In this document: positions 1-5,058 of the stretch, piece after piece
How the letters are laid out: each line of letters begins with the position of its first letter
Position numbering within the stretch: the stretch's first letter is position 1
Source: Hyphomicrobiaceae bacterium
Lineage (GTDB): Bacteria; Pseudomonadota; Alphaproteobacteria; Rhizobiales; JAKIUO01
Length of the DNA: 7,153 nt
Direction of reading: 5' to 3'
NCBI GenBank assembly: GCA_021647535.1
Contig: JAKIUO010000153.1
Coordinates: 1 to 7,153, forward strand
The notes under the pieces: model-generated
The model's input: only the letters and a program-made list of their open reading frames with translations
Told to the model about the DNA's origin: nothing
Database searches by the model: none
Program-made: the position numbers and the translations under genes

Positions 1-127
1 CAGATACCTGCCAAACTATATCGGGTGGCGTCGCCTGCTGGAAATCTACGATCAGGATAGTCTGACACCGGATAACTGTTTGATTTCAGCGCTAAACTGA
101 AAACCAACAGCTAAATGAGACAGAGCC
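1..127 (+). mobile_element. right-hand end of an insertion sequence
   Basis: The putative transposase tail ends at 100. Bases 104-127 then read, on the minus strand, GGCTCTGTCTCATTTAGC followed by TGTTGG. An outer end beginning GGCTCTGT or similar is common among IS terminal inverted repeats, and its position just past the transposase stop is what an IS right end would show. The adjacent 128-135 (TTTAAATT) is AT-rich and could be one copy of an 8-base target duplication. The left end lies outside the window, so the inverted repeat, the duplication and the exact boundary at 127 are inferred. Confidence 0.42.
2..100 (+). CDS. C-terminal end of a probable transposase (5' end outside window)
   Basis: An open frame enters from the left edge and runs 32 codons to a TGA at 98-100. 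It reads RYLPNYIGWRRLLEIYD and then DQDSLTPDNCLISALN. A Y-L-x-N-Y-x-x-W-x-R block close to the C-terminus is, from memory, typical of DDE transposases of the IS1595/ISXO2 kind, where it follows the catalytic domain. The catalytic residues lie outside the window, so neither family nor integrity can be shown. The stop is followed within about 27 bases by a sequence that looks like an IS terminal repeat, which supports a transposase reading. Family assignment is an inference from a short tail; another DDE family is possible. Confidence 0.5.
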   Translation, partial: RYLPNYIGWRRLLEIYDQDSLTPDNCLISALN

Positions 128-178
128 TTTAAATTTGTTGTGAAGCTATTAAAAAAATTATCAGGGATGGGGATATTC

Positions 179-214
179 CTAACTGGACTGATTTGGTCTT
201 AGGAGCCCAGTTAG
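179..214. repeat. 8-bp perfect inverted repeat, 20-base loop
   Basis: CTAACTGG at 179-186 pairs exactly with CCAGTTAG at 207-214. There is no T-run on either side and no neighbouring gene end inside the window other than the IS, so a terminator role is not supported. An operator, or part of a larger fold with the pairs at 224-258 and 230-281, is possible. Confidence 0.4.
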
Positions 215-334
215 AGATTAGTGATGGATGAGGATTGATAGATCTGTACTACATCCATACTGGACGGGTTTCCAAATCCTCGCCTGACCACGGATATTTG
301 ACTGCCTTGTATATCGCTTGATCGGGGCAGGGCT

Positions 335-362
335 ATGGATCCCAGCGTTTTCTGGGATGACA
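335..362 (+). repeat. short palindromic repeat, copy 1 (ATGGATCCCAG type)
   Basis: ATCCCAG (339-345) and CTGGGAT (352-358) form a perfect 7-bp stem with a 6-base loop CGTTTT, within the frame ATGGATCCCAG...GGGATGAC. The 10-mer TGGATCCCAG at 336-345 also occurs, inverted, at 3516-3525 in the pair of repeats further right. The form matches short interspersed palindromes familiar in alphaproteobacterial genomes, whose chance translation begins M-D-P; that family link is recollection, not a search. It opens a run of further hairpins that continues to 462. Confidence 0.5.
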
Positions 363-373
363 TTGTGGGGCTC

Positions 374-462
374 CCCATCCAAAATGGGTTTGGAAAGGGC
401 TGGCCCTTTTCCGTTGTGCGCGTAGCACGCCTGCCCTTTGATGGCGTGGCTAGGGAGAGCCA
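374..462. repeat. run of four small hairpins following repeat copy 1
   Basis: In order: CCCAT (374-378) with ATGGG (384-388); GGAAAGGG (392-399) with CCCTTTTCC (404-412, one extra base); GTGC (416-419) with GCAC (425-428), or the alternative GCGT (420-423) with ACGC (427-430); and TGGCT (447-451) with AGCCA (458-462). Each is short and individually unremarkable, but the density in about 90 bases is unusual for plain intergenic DNA. It could be the body of the repeat element that begins at 335, or a folded transcript. Confidence 0.35.
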
Positions 463-551
463 GTTTTGGATGAACGACCTCTCACTTTTACATTGTCGTG
501 TTCTTTCCCGAAAAAGCGGTTCCTCTTTTATCAAAAGCACTCGGTTCTTCT

Positions 552-583
552 GCTAACCTTATACCCAGATCGACAAGGTTAGC
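552..583. promoter_or_regulatory. perfect 9-bp inverted repeat upstream of the EHD-like GTPase gene
   Basis: GCTAACCTT (552-560) pairs exactly with AAGGTTAGC (575-583) across 14 bases. Its right edge lies 75 bases before the GTPase start codon, a position suited to a repressor or activator site or to a leader hairpin. There is no T-run after it, so it is not a classical intrinsic terminator. No cognate regulator is visible in the window. Calling it an operator is inference from symmetry and position. Confidence 0.35.
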
Positions 584-658
584 GATGGACGGGGTGGGGG
601 CATTAGTGTAGATGTTCTATAGCTTTAGCTTGCCTGCCAGCGCTTCCGGGGGATTGAT

Positions 659-2269
659 ATGTCGCGAAAAACCTATGCTAAAAACCGTTTGCAGAGACTA
701 AAAGAGCATCTGCAGCATGAAAATTCCGATTTGACCGAGGCTGTGAACAGTTATAGCGAGCTTGATGCCATTGCCTGGAAGATCGGCCTGTTGCCGCGCG
801 GCGTATCTTATGCCAATCATATTTCCTGGTGGCCGCTGGTCTCTGTTCTGGGGACGTTTTCGGCAGGTAAATCGAGCTTTATCAATAGCTGGCTTGGGGT
901 TGATGTGCAGCGCTCGGGCAATCAGGCCGTTGATGATCGCTTTACGGTTCTGACTTATGGTCCAGATGAAAAGGTCAAGACCTTGCCGGGGCAGGCGCTT
1001 GATAGCGATCCGCGTTTTCCGTTTTACCAGATCAGCAAGGACATTGAAGATGTGTCGCCGGGGGATGGCAACAAGATCGACAAGTTTTTGCAGATGAAGG
1101 TGGTGCCGAGCGAGGTTTTGCGCGGCAAGCTGGTGATTGACAGTCCCGGTTTTGATGCCGATGAGCAACGCAAATCAACCTTGCGTCTGACCAAGCATAT
1201 TGTCCGTCTGTCCGATCTGGTGCTGGTGTTTTTTGATGCCCGGCATCCTGAAAGCGGTGCCATGCAAGATACGCTTAAACATCTGGTTGAAGAGCATCTT
1301 GATAGTATGGATGCGGAAAAATTCATCTATATTCTCAATCAGATTGATACTTCGGCAGCTGATAATAATCTGGAAGATATTGTTGCTTCGTGGCGCTCTT
1401 CACTGGCCCAGCGCGGGCTATCTGCTGGCAAATTCTATGTGTCCTATAATGATGAGATTGCCGTGCCGGTCAAAGATGCGGGCATCTGGAGCAGCTATAA
1501 ACAAAAGCGTGACAATGATCATGCGCAGATTATGGAGCATCTGGACGGCCTCAATACGGTGCGCACCTATCGCATTGTTGGCAATCTTAAACTGCTGGCC
1601 AATAATATTGAAAAGGAAGCCATTCCTCGCTTGAATGTGGCTCTATCCAGGTGGCGCAGTGCCATGCGGGTGGTGGATCTGGTTTTATGGTTTGTGATCG
1701 CCGCCTTCGCCTTTGTGGTCTGGTTCAAAACGGGTTTTGCACTGGCAACCTGGAAACTGGTCAGCCTTATCCTGGGCTCGCTTGGTGCGTTTGCGCTGGT
1801 CCATTATACGACGCGCCGCATATTGGCCCAGCATTATGGCAGAGGGCTCGGCGATGAGGATGTTGGCGATCTGGGAGCGGCCTTTGACAAGAGCACGAGA
1901 TGGTTCCGCTCGGTCTGGTTCCGCCGTAATCCGGTTGGCTGGCGTAAAGGCGTGCGCCGCAAGCTTGATCGTATCCGCAATCGTACAGAGCAGATGATTG
2001 AGAATCTTAACAGTAAAAACTCTGATCCGTCCGGGCGCAACAAAGAGAGCGCTACGACTTCTGACATAGGCGGAGCTGTAGAGGACAAGCCAGTTGCGGT
2101 GAAAACAGCGGTCAGTACACCATCAGACATGAGCGGATCGGCCAGCGTCAGCACATCATCTGGCGCAATAGGCAATAGTAGCGATAAGTCGGAGCCTTCC
2201 AAAGGGGCCAAGCCCTCTGTCGGTGCCAAGCCCTCTGTCGGTGCCAAGAGCGGGTCTTCATCAAGCTGA
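659..2269 (+). CDS. EHD/dynamin-like GTPase with C-terminal membrane hairpin
   Basis: This 536-residue protein is a large GTPase of the dynamin superfamily, nearest in motif order to EHD ATPases/GTPases, which oligomerise on and reshape membranes. P-loop: GTFSAGKSS (65-73). A block at 92-122, including FTVLTYG and PGQALDSDPRFPF, parallels the EHD segments AVMHG and PGNALVVDPRRPF as I remember them. G3: DSPG (161-164). LVLVFFDARHPESG (187-200) and NQID (227-230, G4) follow. A helical stretch at about 285-335 precedes two hydrophobic segments near 338-356 and 361-382, then a basic segment with RWFRSVWFRR, and a low-complexity Ser/Lys/Pro tail (about 450-536) containing a tandem repeat. No EH domain is present. 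The G2 threonines expected before D-R-F are replaced by A-V, and the G4 Lys by Gln. The start is fixed by GGGGGA at 648-653 with a 5-base spacer. The 3' end overlaps phnA. Role in membrane remodelling or stress is inferred from family only; EHD subgroup placement is less sure than dynamin superfamily. Confidence 0.85.
   Translation: MSRKTYAKNRLQRLKEHLQHENSDLTEAVNSYSELDAIAWKIGLLPRGVSYANHISWWPLVSVLGTFSAGKSSFINSWLGVDVQRSGNQAVDDRFTVLTYGPDEKVKTLPGQALDSDPRFPFYQISKDIEDVSPGDGNKIDKFLQMKVVPSEVLRGKLVIDSPGFDADEQRKSTLRLTKHIVRLSDLVLVFFDARHPESGAMQDTLKHLVEEHLDSMDAEKFIYILNQIDTSAADNNLEDIVASWRSSLAQRGLSAGKFYVSYNDEIAVPVKDAGIWSSYKQKRDNDHAQIMEHLDGLNTVRTYRIVGNLKLLANNIEKEAIPRLNVALSRWRSAMRVVDLVLWFVIAAFAFVVWFKTGFALATWKLVSLILGSLGAFALVHYTTRRILAQHYGRGLGDEDVGDLGAAFDKSTRWFRSVWFRRNPVGWRKGVRRKLDRIRNRTEQMIENLNSKNSDPSGRNKESATTSDIGGAVEDKPVAVKTAVSTPSDMSGSASVSTSSGAIGNSSDKSEPSKGAKPSVGAKPSVGAKSGSSSS
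2207..2248 (+). repeat. 18-base tandem repeat inside the GTPase tail
   Basis: Two exact 18-base units (2207-2224 and 2225-2242, each beginning GCCAAGCCC and ending GTCGGT) and a partial third (2243-2248) encode AKPSVG-AKPSVG-AK. The period is a multiple of three, so copy changes would lengthen or shorten the tail without breaking the frame. The repeat stops about 20 bases before the stop codon and just outside the overlap with phnA. Confidence 0.85.
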
Positions 2270-2842
2270 TTTTTTGACAAATTTGGTCAAGATGACGATC
2301 TGCTGGCCGCTGACGCGACCTTCAATATGTTCGGCATTACCAAAAACCAGCGATATATTGCGAACTGGCGTGCCACGTTTGGCCGTGAAGCCGGCACCCT
2401 TGACGGGAAGATCCTTGACCAGCGTGATGGTATCACCCGCGCAGAGCACCGCGCCATTGGCATCTTTGTGGATGATTTCTGCTTCGTCAGCTGTTTCCAT
2501 GCCCGTTTTGGCCCATGCCAGAACATCGTCCTCCATATAGAGCTGATCGAGCAGGTCGCGCGCCCAGCCTTCATTTGCGCAAAGGCGGGTGAGCAGTCGC
2601 CAGGCCATGACCTGTACGGCAGGTTCGGGGGTCCACATGCTGTCATTCAGACAGCGCCAGTGATGGACGTCCATCTTGTCAGGGTGCTCAATTTGCTCGG
2701 TGCAGGTGGAGCAGATCAACAGGCTTTGCGAGGCGCTTTCCCCTGATGAGGAGGGGACGGTAAAAACACCGAGCTTATCGCTGGCAGAGCAGAGCTCGCA
2801 CTTGTGTTCGGCGCGTTGGCGCAACTCATCTTCTATGCTCAT
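2261..2842 (-). CDS. phnA: PhnA family protein (YjdM-like), zinc-ribbon N-terminus
   Basis: The product is 193 residues. The N-terminal part carries two cysteine pairs, C15-x2-C18 and C44-x2-C47, consistent with the zinc-ribbon found in the family. The C-terminal 70 residues have the PhnA domain: KDANGAVLCAGDTITLVKDL (126-145), VKGAGFTAKRGTPVRNISLV (147-166) and HIEGRVSGQQIVILTKFVKK (172-191). A middle region (about 60-120) is longer than in the compact enterobacterial protein. The name comes from the phosphonate cluster of E. coli, but no phosphonate genes are nearby and the molecular function of this family is poorly defined, so a phosphonate role should not be assumed. The start is supported by GGGAG (2849-2853 on plus), 6 bases upstream. 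It converges on the EHD-like GTPase gene with a 9-base overlap and diverges from the basic exported protein gene. Confidence 0.9.
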   Translation of the reverse strand: MSIEDELRQRAEHKCELCSASDKLGVFTVPSSSGESASQSLLICSTCTEQIEHPDKMDVHHWRCLNDSMWTPEPAVQVMAWRLLTRLCANEGWARDLLDQLYMEDDVLAWAKTGMETADEAEIIHKDANGAVLCAGDTITLVKDLPVKGAGFTAKRGTPVRNISLVFGNAEHIEGRVSGQQIVILTKFVKKSA

Positions 2843-3017
2843 TTTTTGCTCCCGGATTTATTTGGCCCTTTATGCTGTGTGGGCAAGCTAGTGTAAACAG
2901 ATATTTGGGCTTTGCCATTTTTAAGATCGCGCAGATGTTAAAAATTGTTACTCGACAATATTTTAGTAAAAGTGCAGAATACTTGTATTGAGCTCTTATT
3001 CTGAAAGGGAGAGTATT
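2843..3017. promoter_or_regulatory. divergent intergenic region for phnA and the basic exported protein
   Basis: These 175 bases separate two divergently read start codons, so promoters for both genes should lie here. The stretch 2925-2990 is AT-rich. TTACT (2948-2952) and AGTAA (2965-2969) form a small inverted repeat. I see no pair of boxes close enough to the sigma-70 consensus to name as a promoter. Confidence 0.4.
3006..3013 (+). promoter_or_regulatory. ribosome binding site that fixes the start at 3018
   Basis: AGGGAGAG lies just before the ATG at 3018, with GGAG (3008-3011) spaced 6 bases from it. The frame is open further upstream to a TTG at 2988, but that start would place this site inside the coding region and put charged residues in front of the signal peptide. 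Confidence 0.75.
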
Positions 3018-3452
3018 ATGAACTCGTTTTCGAGGCTTTGCACATCGCTTTATAGGCCTCTGGCGGTTGTTTTTGCCGCTTTTGTTTTTGGGGCAGGTCT
3101 GTTTGCCCCTGTTGCTCTGGCGCTGCCGGGAGCTGGTATGGCCAAAGGTCTGCCGATTGTCCCCCTCGCCATCAAGTCAGTCATGACAGATGAGGGCAGT
3201 CGCGAAGGGCTTGTTAAGAAGGTCGGTCTGCGTCTGCGCATCGGATATGGTCGTCATCGGGGTTACAGAGGCCATAATAGGTATCGCCGCCATTTTTATG
3301 GCGTTCGGTCCTATGGCCATAGAAGTTACAGACCTCACAGGGCGCGTCGTCATTATCGCTCAAGACGCCACTATAGCAAAAGACGTTTTGGCCGTCGCCA
3401 TTTGCGTCGTCATCTCCACTTGCGCCGCTTCCTGCGTCGTCGTTTTAGGTGA
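3018..3452 (+). CDS. small exported Arg/His/Tyr-rich protein
   Basis: The 144-residue product begins with a clear Sec-type signal peptide: a short basic region, a hydrophobic core at about 14-32 (LAVVFAAFVFGAGLF) and a likely cleavage site after A35 (A33-L34-A35). The mature part has a neutral stretch (36-60) and then an extremely basic C-terminal half. Residues 72-144 contain 29 Arg, 10 His and 8 Tyr out of 73, arranged as irregular RRHY, RSYG and RRHLRR patches, with no acidic residue. I recognise no domain. Such a protein could bind anionic polymers (outer-membrane or capsular polysaccharide, nucleic acid, phosphate) in the periplasm or outside; this is inferred from charge alone. It is read divergently from phnA and converges on the ligase/polymerase gene. 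An alternative frame over the same bases is judged a shadow. Confidence 0.75.
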   Translation: MNSFSRLCTSLYRPLAVVFAAFVFGAGLFAPVALALPGAGMAKGLPIVPLAIKSVMTDEGSREGLVKKVGLRLRIGYGRHRGYRGHNRYRRHFYGVRSYGHRSYRPHRARRHYRSRRHYSKRRFGRRHLRRHLHLRRFLRRRFR

Positions 3453-3496
3453 TTTGATTGCTGGTCGCATAAATGTTGGCTCATGGCTGGCCCCAT

Positions 3497-3527
3497 CGCT
3501 CTCCGGGTTCTTCATCTGGGATCCAGA
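3497..3527 (-). repeat. short palindromic repeat, copy 2 (inverted relative to copy 3)
   Basis: Read on minus, this copy runs TGGATCCCAGATGAAGAACC and on into CGGAGAGCG. It shares the 12-mer TGAAGAACCCGG exactly with copy 3 at 3582-3593, and the 10-mer TGGATCCCAG exactly with copy 1 at 336-345, so it bridges the two more diverged copies. Its ends CGCTCT (3497-3502) and AGAGCG (3525-3530) are also complementary. Confidence 0.6.
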
Positions 3528-3568
3528 GCGGTGATAAGTTGAAAAAATGGAACGTTTTTGTTTGTGTT

Positions 3569-3599
3569 ATGGACCCCCGGGTGAAGAACCCGGGGAGCG
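3569..3599 (+). repeat. short palindromic repeat, copy 3, strong GC hairpin
   Basis: CCCCGGGT (3575-3582) and ACCCGGGG (3588-3595) form a perfect 8-bp stem around the 5-base loop GAAGA. The segment is a near copy, in opposite orientation, of 3497-3527. It lies between two converging genes, so it may help stop transcription from both sides, but neither flank has a T-run, so it is called a repeat, not an intrinsic terminator. Confidence 0.6.
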
Positions 3600-3618
3600 T
3601 TGGGAGCGTTGGGAGCGT
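3593..3618 (+). repeat. 9-base tandem repeat, about three units
   Basis: GGGAGCGTT occurs at 3593-3601 and 3602-3610, followed by GGGAGCGT at 3611-3618. The first unit overlaps the right arm of the copy 3 hairpin, which suggests the tandem array grew from the edge of that repeat. It is non-coding. Confidence 0.75.
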
Positions 3619-3663
3619 GTCAGCCTTTTTGTGGATTGGCATTATGCAAGGGTCCTGCAAAGA

Positions 3664-4998
3664 TCATTCTGTTGCAGCCTTCGCACTGTTTTCTTCTTCA
3701 TAGGTAAAAACCAGCAGAAAGAAAATCGCCGTCCAGCCGAAACTGGCCAGCAGCCAGCTTTGCCAGATGCCATATCCAAAGGCGGCAATCATGCTAAAAC
3801 TGGCAAAAGCTCCATAGACAAATGGCTTGACTTCGCGTTTCAGAGATTGAATAGCGTGCAGCATGAACAGGCCGATGGCCAGTAAAAAAGCGGCTCCGAC
3901 GGCCCCCAGCTCATACCAGGTCTGCAGAAAAATATTGTGACTATGCCAGCCTGGGTGATCTTTCAGTTTGAAGGGGCGCGGGTGCGAGAGGGCTGGTTGG
4001 GGCTTTCGCTTGTAGGAGCGGCTTGAGCGGATGCCAATGCCAAGGACTGGGTTTTGTGCGACCCTTTGCGCTGTGTAATTCCAGATATGGATGCGATCAC
4101 GGGCGCTGATTGCTAGCCATTCGGCTTCTTGCAAACCCGTTTTATGCAATGCCAGCATAAGGGGCACGGCCCCAACAACGGCAATCACCCACAAAATCTT
4201 GGCGAGAGTGCTGACGAGTTGCGGACGGTAAACGGCAGCCATAAAGACAATCAGTCCCAGTATGACCGCGACTTTTGCGGTTTCGCTTTCTGATAAAAAG
4301 GTCACCAGCAAGAGGCTGCCAACGAGGGCGGTATATAAATAGCGCCGGTCTATCGGGCCTTTCCAGAAAAACGCCACCAGCAAGGCTGGCCAGATAAAGA
4401 GTGAAAGCTCCGTCACATTGCGATTGAGATAGTAAGCTGGCACAAATTTGGAGGGGCCAACGCCCTTGATGAGATGGGGAAAGCGATCGGACAGGAAATT
4501 GAGGATTGCAAGGTCGGAGAGCAGTTCGACCAACGGGAAAAACAGGGCGATGCAAGTCCCGACCAAAATACCTCTGGTAAATCGGTGCCTTTGCAGACGG
4601 TTCATTTTTTTGATAATATATAGACAAAAGTAGCAGCCCATAAGAATAGCCACCATCAAAACGGCTTTGGACAGAGCCGTTTTCATGTCTAGTGACCAGA
4701 AGGAACTCAGCGCAATATAGGCGGCAAAGCCAAGAAGCGCGAGGGCCAAAGGACTGTCTGGCAGATGAAGTCGCTCTTGTACCAAAGTAAGTGACAAAGT
4801 TTCTTGCATCGACAAAAGGAGGTAGAGCGAAGCTGAAATGACAAATAATATAAGGAACGGAGTCAGCAAGAGTGGTACAGTACCAGCCATAATAGCACTC
4901 AGCGTGACGACCCAGGCGAGGCCAAGGATCAGCCAGACGCAATAGGCTGGCGTGCTTGAGGAACGGGCCGCTGGTAAATGGGGTTTGTTTTCATCCAT
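3664..4998 (-). CDS. O-antigen ligase/polymerase-type membrane protein (Wzy_C/WaaL-like)
   Basis: This 444-residue integral inner-membrane protein has about 11-12 hydrophobic segments, starting at 21-38 and 41-62 and ending at about 392-432. The Wzy_C-type signature lies in the large external loop: SARDRIHIWNYTAQRVAQNP (298-317) with VLGIGIRSS after it, then HPGWHSHNIFLQTWYELGAV (348-367), including the H-S-H-N block typical of the O-antigen ligase superfamily. An N-R-N at 192-194 and SESETAK at 236-242 fit other conserved positions. Members either join finished glycans to lipid A core (WaaL) or polymerise repeat units (Wzy), or act on other glycans; the sequence alone does not separate these. 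The start ATG is followed by a short cytoplasmic tail and then the first helix. The ribosome site is weak (AAAGAGA close to the ATG). It diverges from the glycosyltransferase gene with a 60-base gap. Confidence 0.85.
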   Translation of the reverse strand: MDENKPHLPAARSSSTPAYCVWLILGLAWVVTLSAIMAGTVPLLLTPFLILFVISASLYLLLSMQETLSLTLVQERLHLPDSPLALALLGFAAYIALSSFWSLDMKTALSKAVLMVAILMGCYFCLYIIKKMNRLQRHRFTRGILVGTCIALFFPLVELLSDLAILNFLSDRFPHLIKGVGPSKFVPAYYLNRNVTELSLFIWPALLVAFFWKGPIDRRYLYTALVGSLLLVTFLSESETAKVAVILGLIVFMAAVYRPQLVSTLAKILWVIAVVGAVPLMLALHKTGLQEAEWLAISARDRIHIWNYTAQRVAQNPVLGIGIRSSRSYKRKPQPALSHPRPFKLKDHPGWHSHNIFLQTWYELGAVGAAFLLAIGLFMLHAIQSLKREVKPFVYGAFASFSMIAAFGYGIWQSWLLASFGWTAIFFLLVFTYEEENSAKAATE

Positions 4999-5058
4999 AT
5001 TCTCTTTATACCATTAATTGAATAGGCCCCTTCATCCAGAATATTGAATTTGAGAGCT
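4999..5058. promoter_or_regulatory. 60-base divergent control region of the polysaccharide genes
   Basis: The starts of the ligase/polymerase gene (minus) and the glycosyltransferase gene (plus) are only 60 bases apart, so both promoters must lie here, overlap, or reach into the opposite coding region. The stretch is AT-rich apart from GGCCCC (5025-5030). On the minus strand TATAAA (5005-5010) is a -10-like box but lies too close to the ATG to leave room for a normal leader. I cannot name a promoter with confidence. Confidence 0.4.

Larger units (their letters stand above)
128..658. other. 531-base region without a convincing gene, rich in inverted repeats
   Basis: Two open frames lie here (335-556 on plus, 211-540 on minus). 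They overlap on opposite strands, have no ribosome binding site, and translate to low-complexity Ser/Arg/Pro or Phe/Arg-rich text with no family resemblance, so I treat them as chance frames. What is visible is secondary structure: CTAACTGG (179-186) with CCAGTTAG (207-214), ATGGATG (224-230) with CATCCAT (252-258), GAGGATT (230-236) with AATCCTC (275-281), five close hairpins between 335 and 462, and the 9-bp pair at 552-583. It may hold regulatory DNA for the downstream GTPase gene, repeat-element debris next to the IS, or a structured RNA. I recognise no known RNA family. Confidence 0.5.

Noticed and set aside
211..556. Two opposing open frames upstream of the GTPase gene (73 aa plus, 109 aa minus)
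   Set aside because: They overlap on opposite strands, lack ribosome binding sites, have low-complexity translations without recognisable motifs, and coincide with hairpin-rich repeat DNA.
698..1997. Several 60-156 aa frames on both strands inside the GTPase gene
   Set aside because: They are shadows of a frame whose GTPase motifs are unmistakable, and none has independent support.
1834..2280. 148-aa minus frame over the 3' end of the GTPase gene
   Set aside because: Its translation mirrors the Ser-rich tail of the GTPase and is itself low complexity; phnA ends at 2261 and provides the real minus-strand gene.
2274..2290. TTGAC-N7-GTCAA near the convergent stops as a terminator
   Set aside because: The stem is only 5 bp. 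Its adjacent T-run is on the upstream side for plus-strand transcripts, and a minus transcript would have A residues after the stem. It also lies within phnA coding sequence.
2988..3017. Upstream TTG start for the basic exported protein
   Set aside because: It would put the strong ribosome site AGGGAGAG inside the coding region and add charged residues before the signal peptide.
3575..3595. GC hairpin as an intrinsic terminator
   Set aside because: No T-run follows on either strand, and a near copy lies nearby in opposite orientation, so a repeat element explains it better. A minor role in transcript ending is not excluded.
3190..3885. Plus-strand frames at 3190-3534, 3473-3703 and 3547-3885
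   Set aside because: They overlap the exported protein gene, the palindromic repeats and the 3' end of the ligase/polymerase gene, without start signals or domains.
4142..4942. 266-aa minus frame inside the ligase/polymerase gene
   Set aside because: It is a shifted frame of the same strand with a Cys/Arg/Ser-rich translation and no membrane pattern, while the overlapping 444-aa frame has the Wzy_C-type motifs.
5044..5058. TTG at 5044 as start of the glycosyltransferase
   Set aside because: No ribosome site precedes it, and the conserved first strand begins just after the ATG at 5059.
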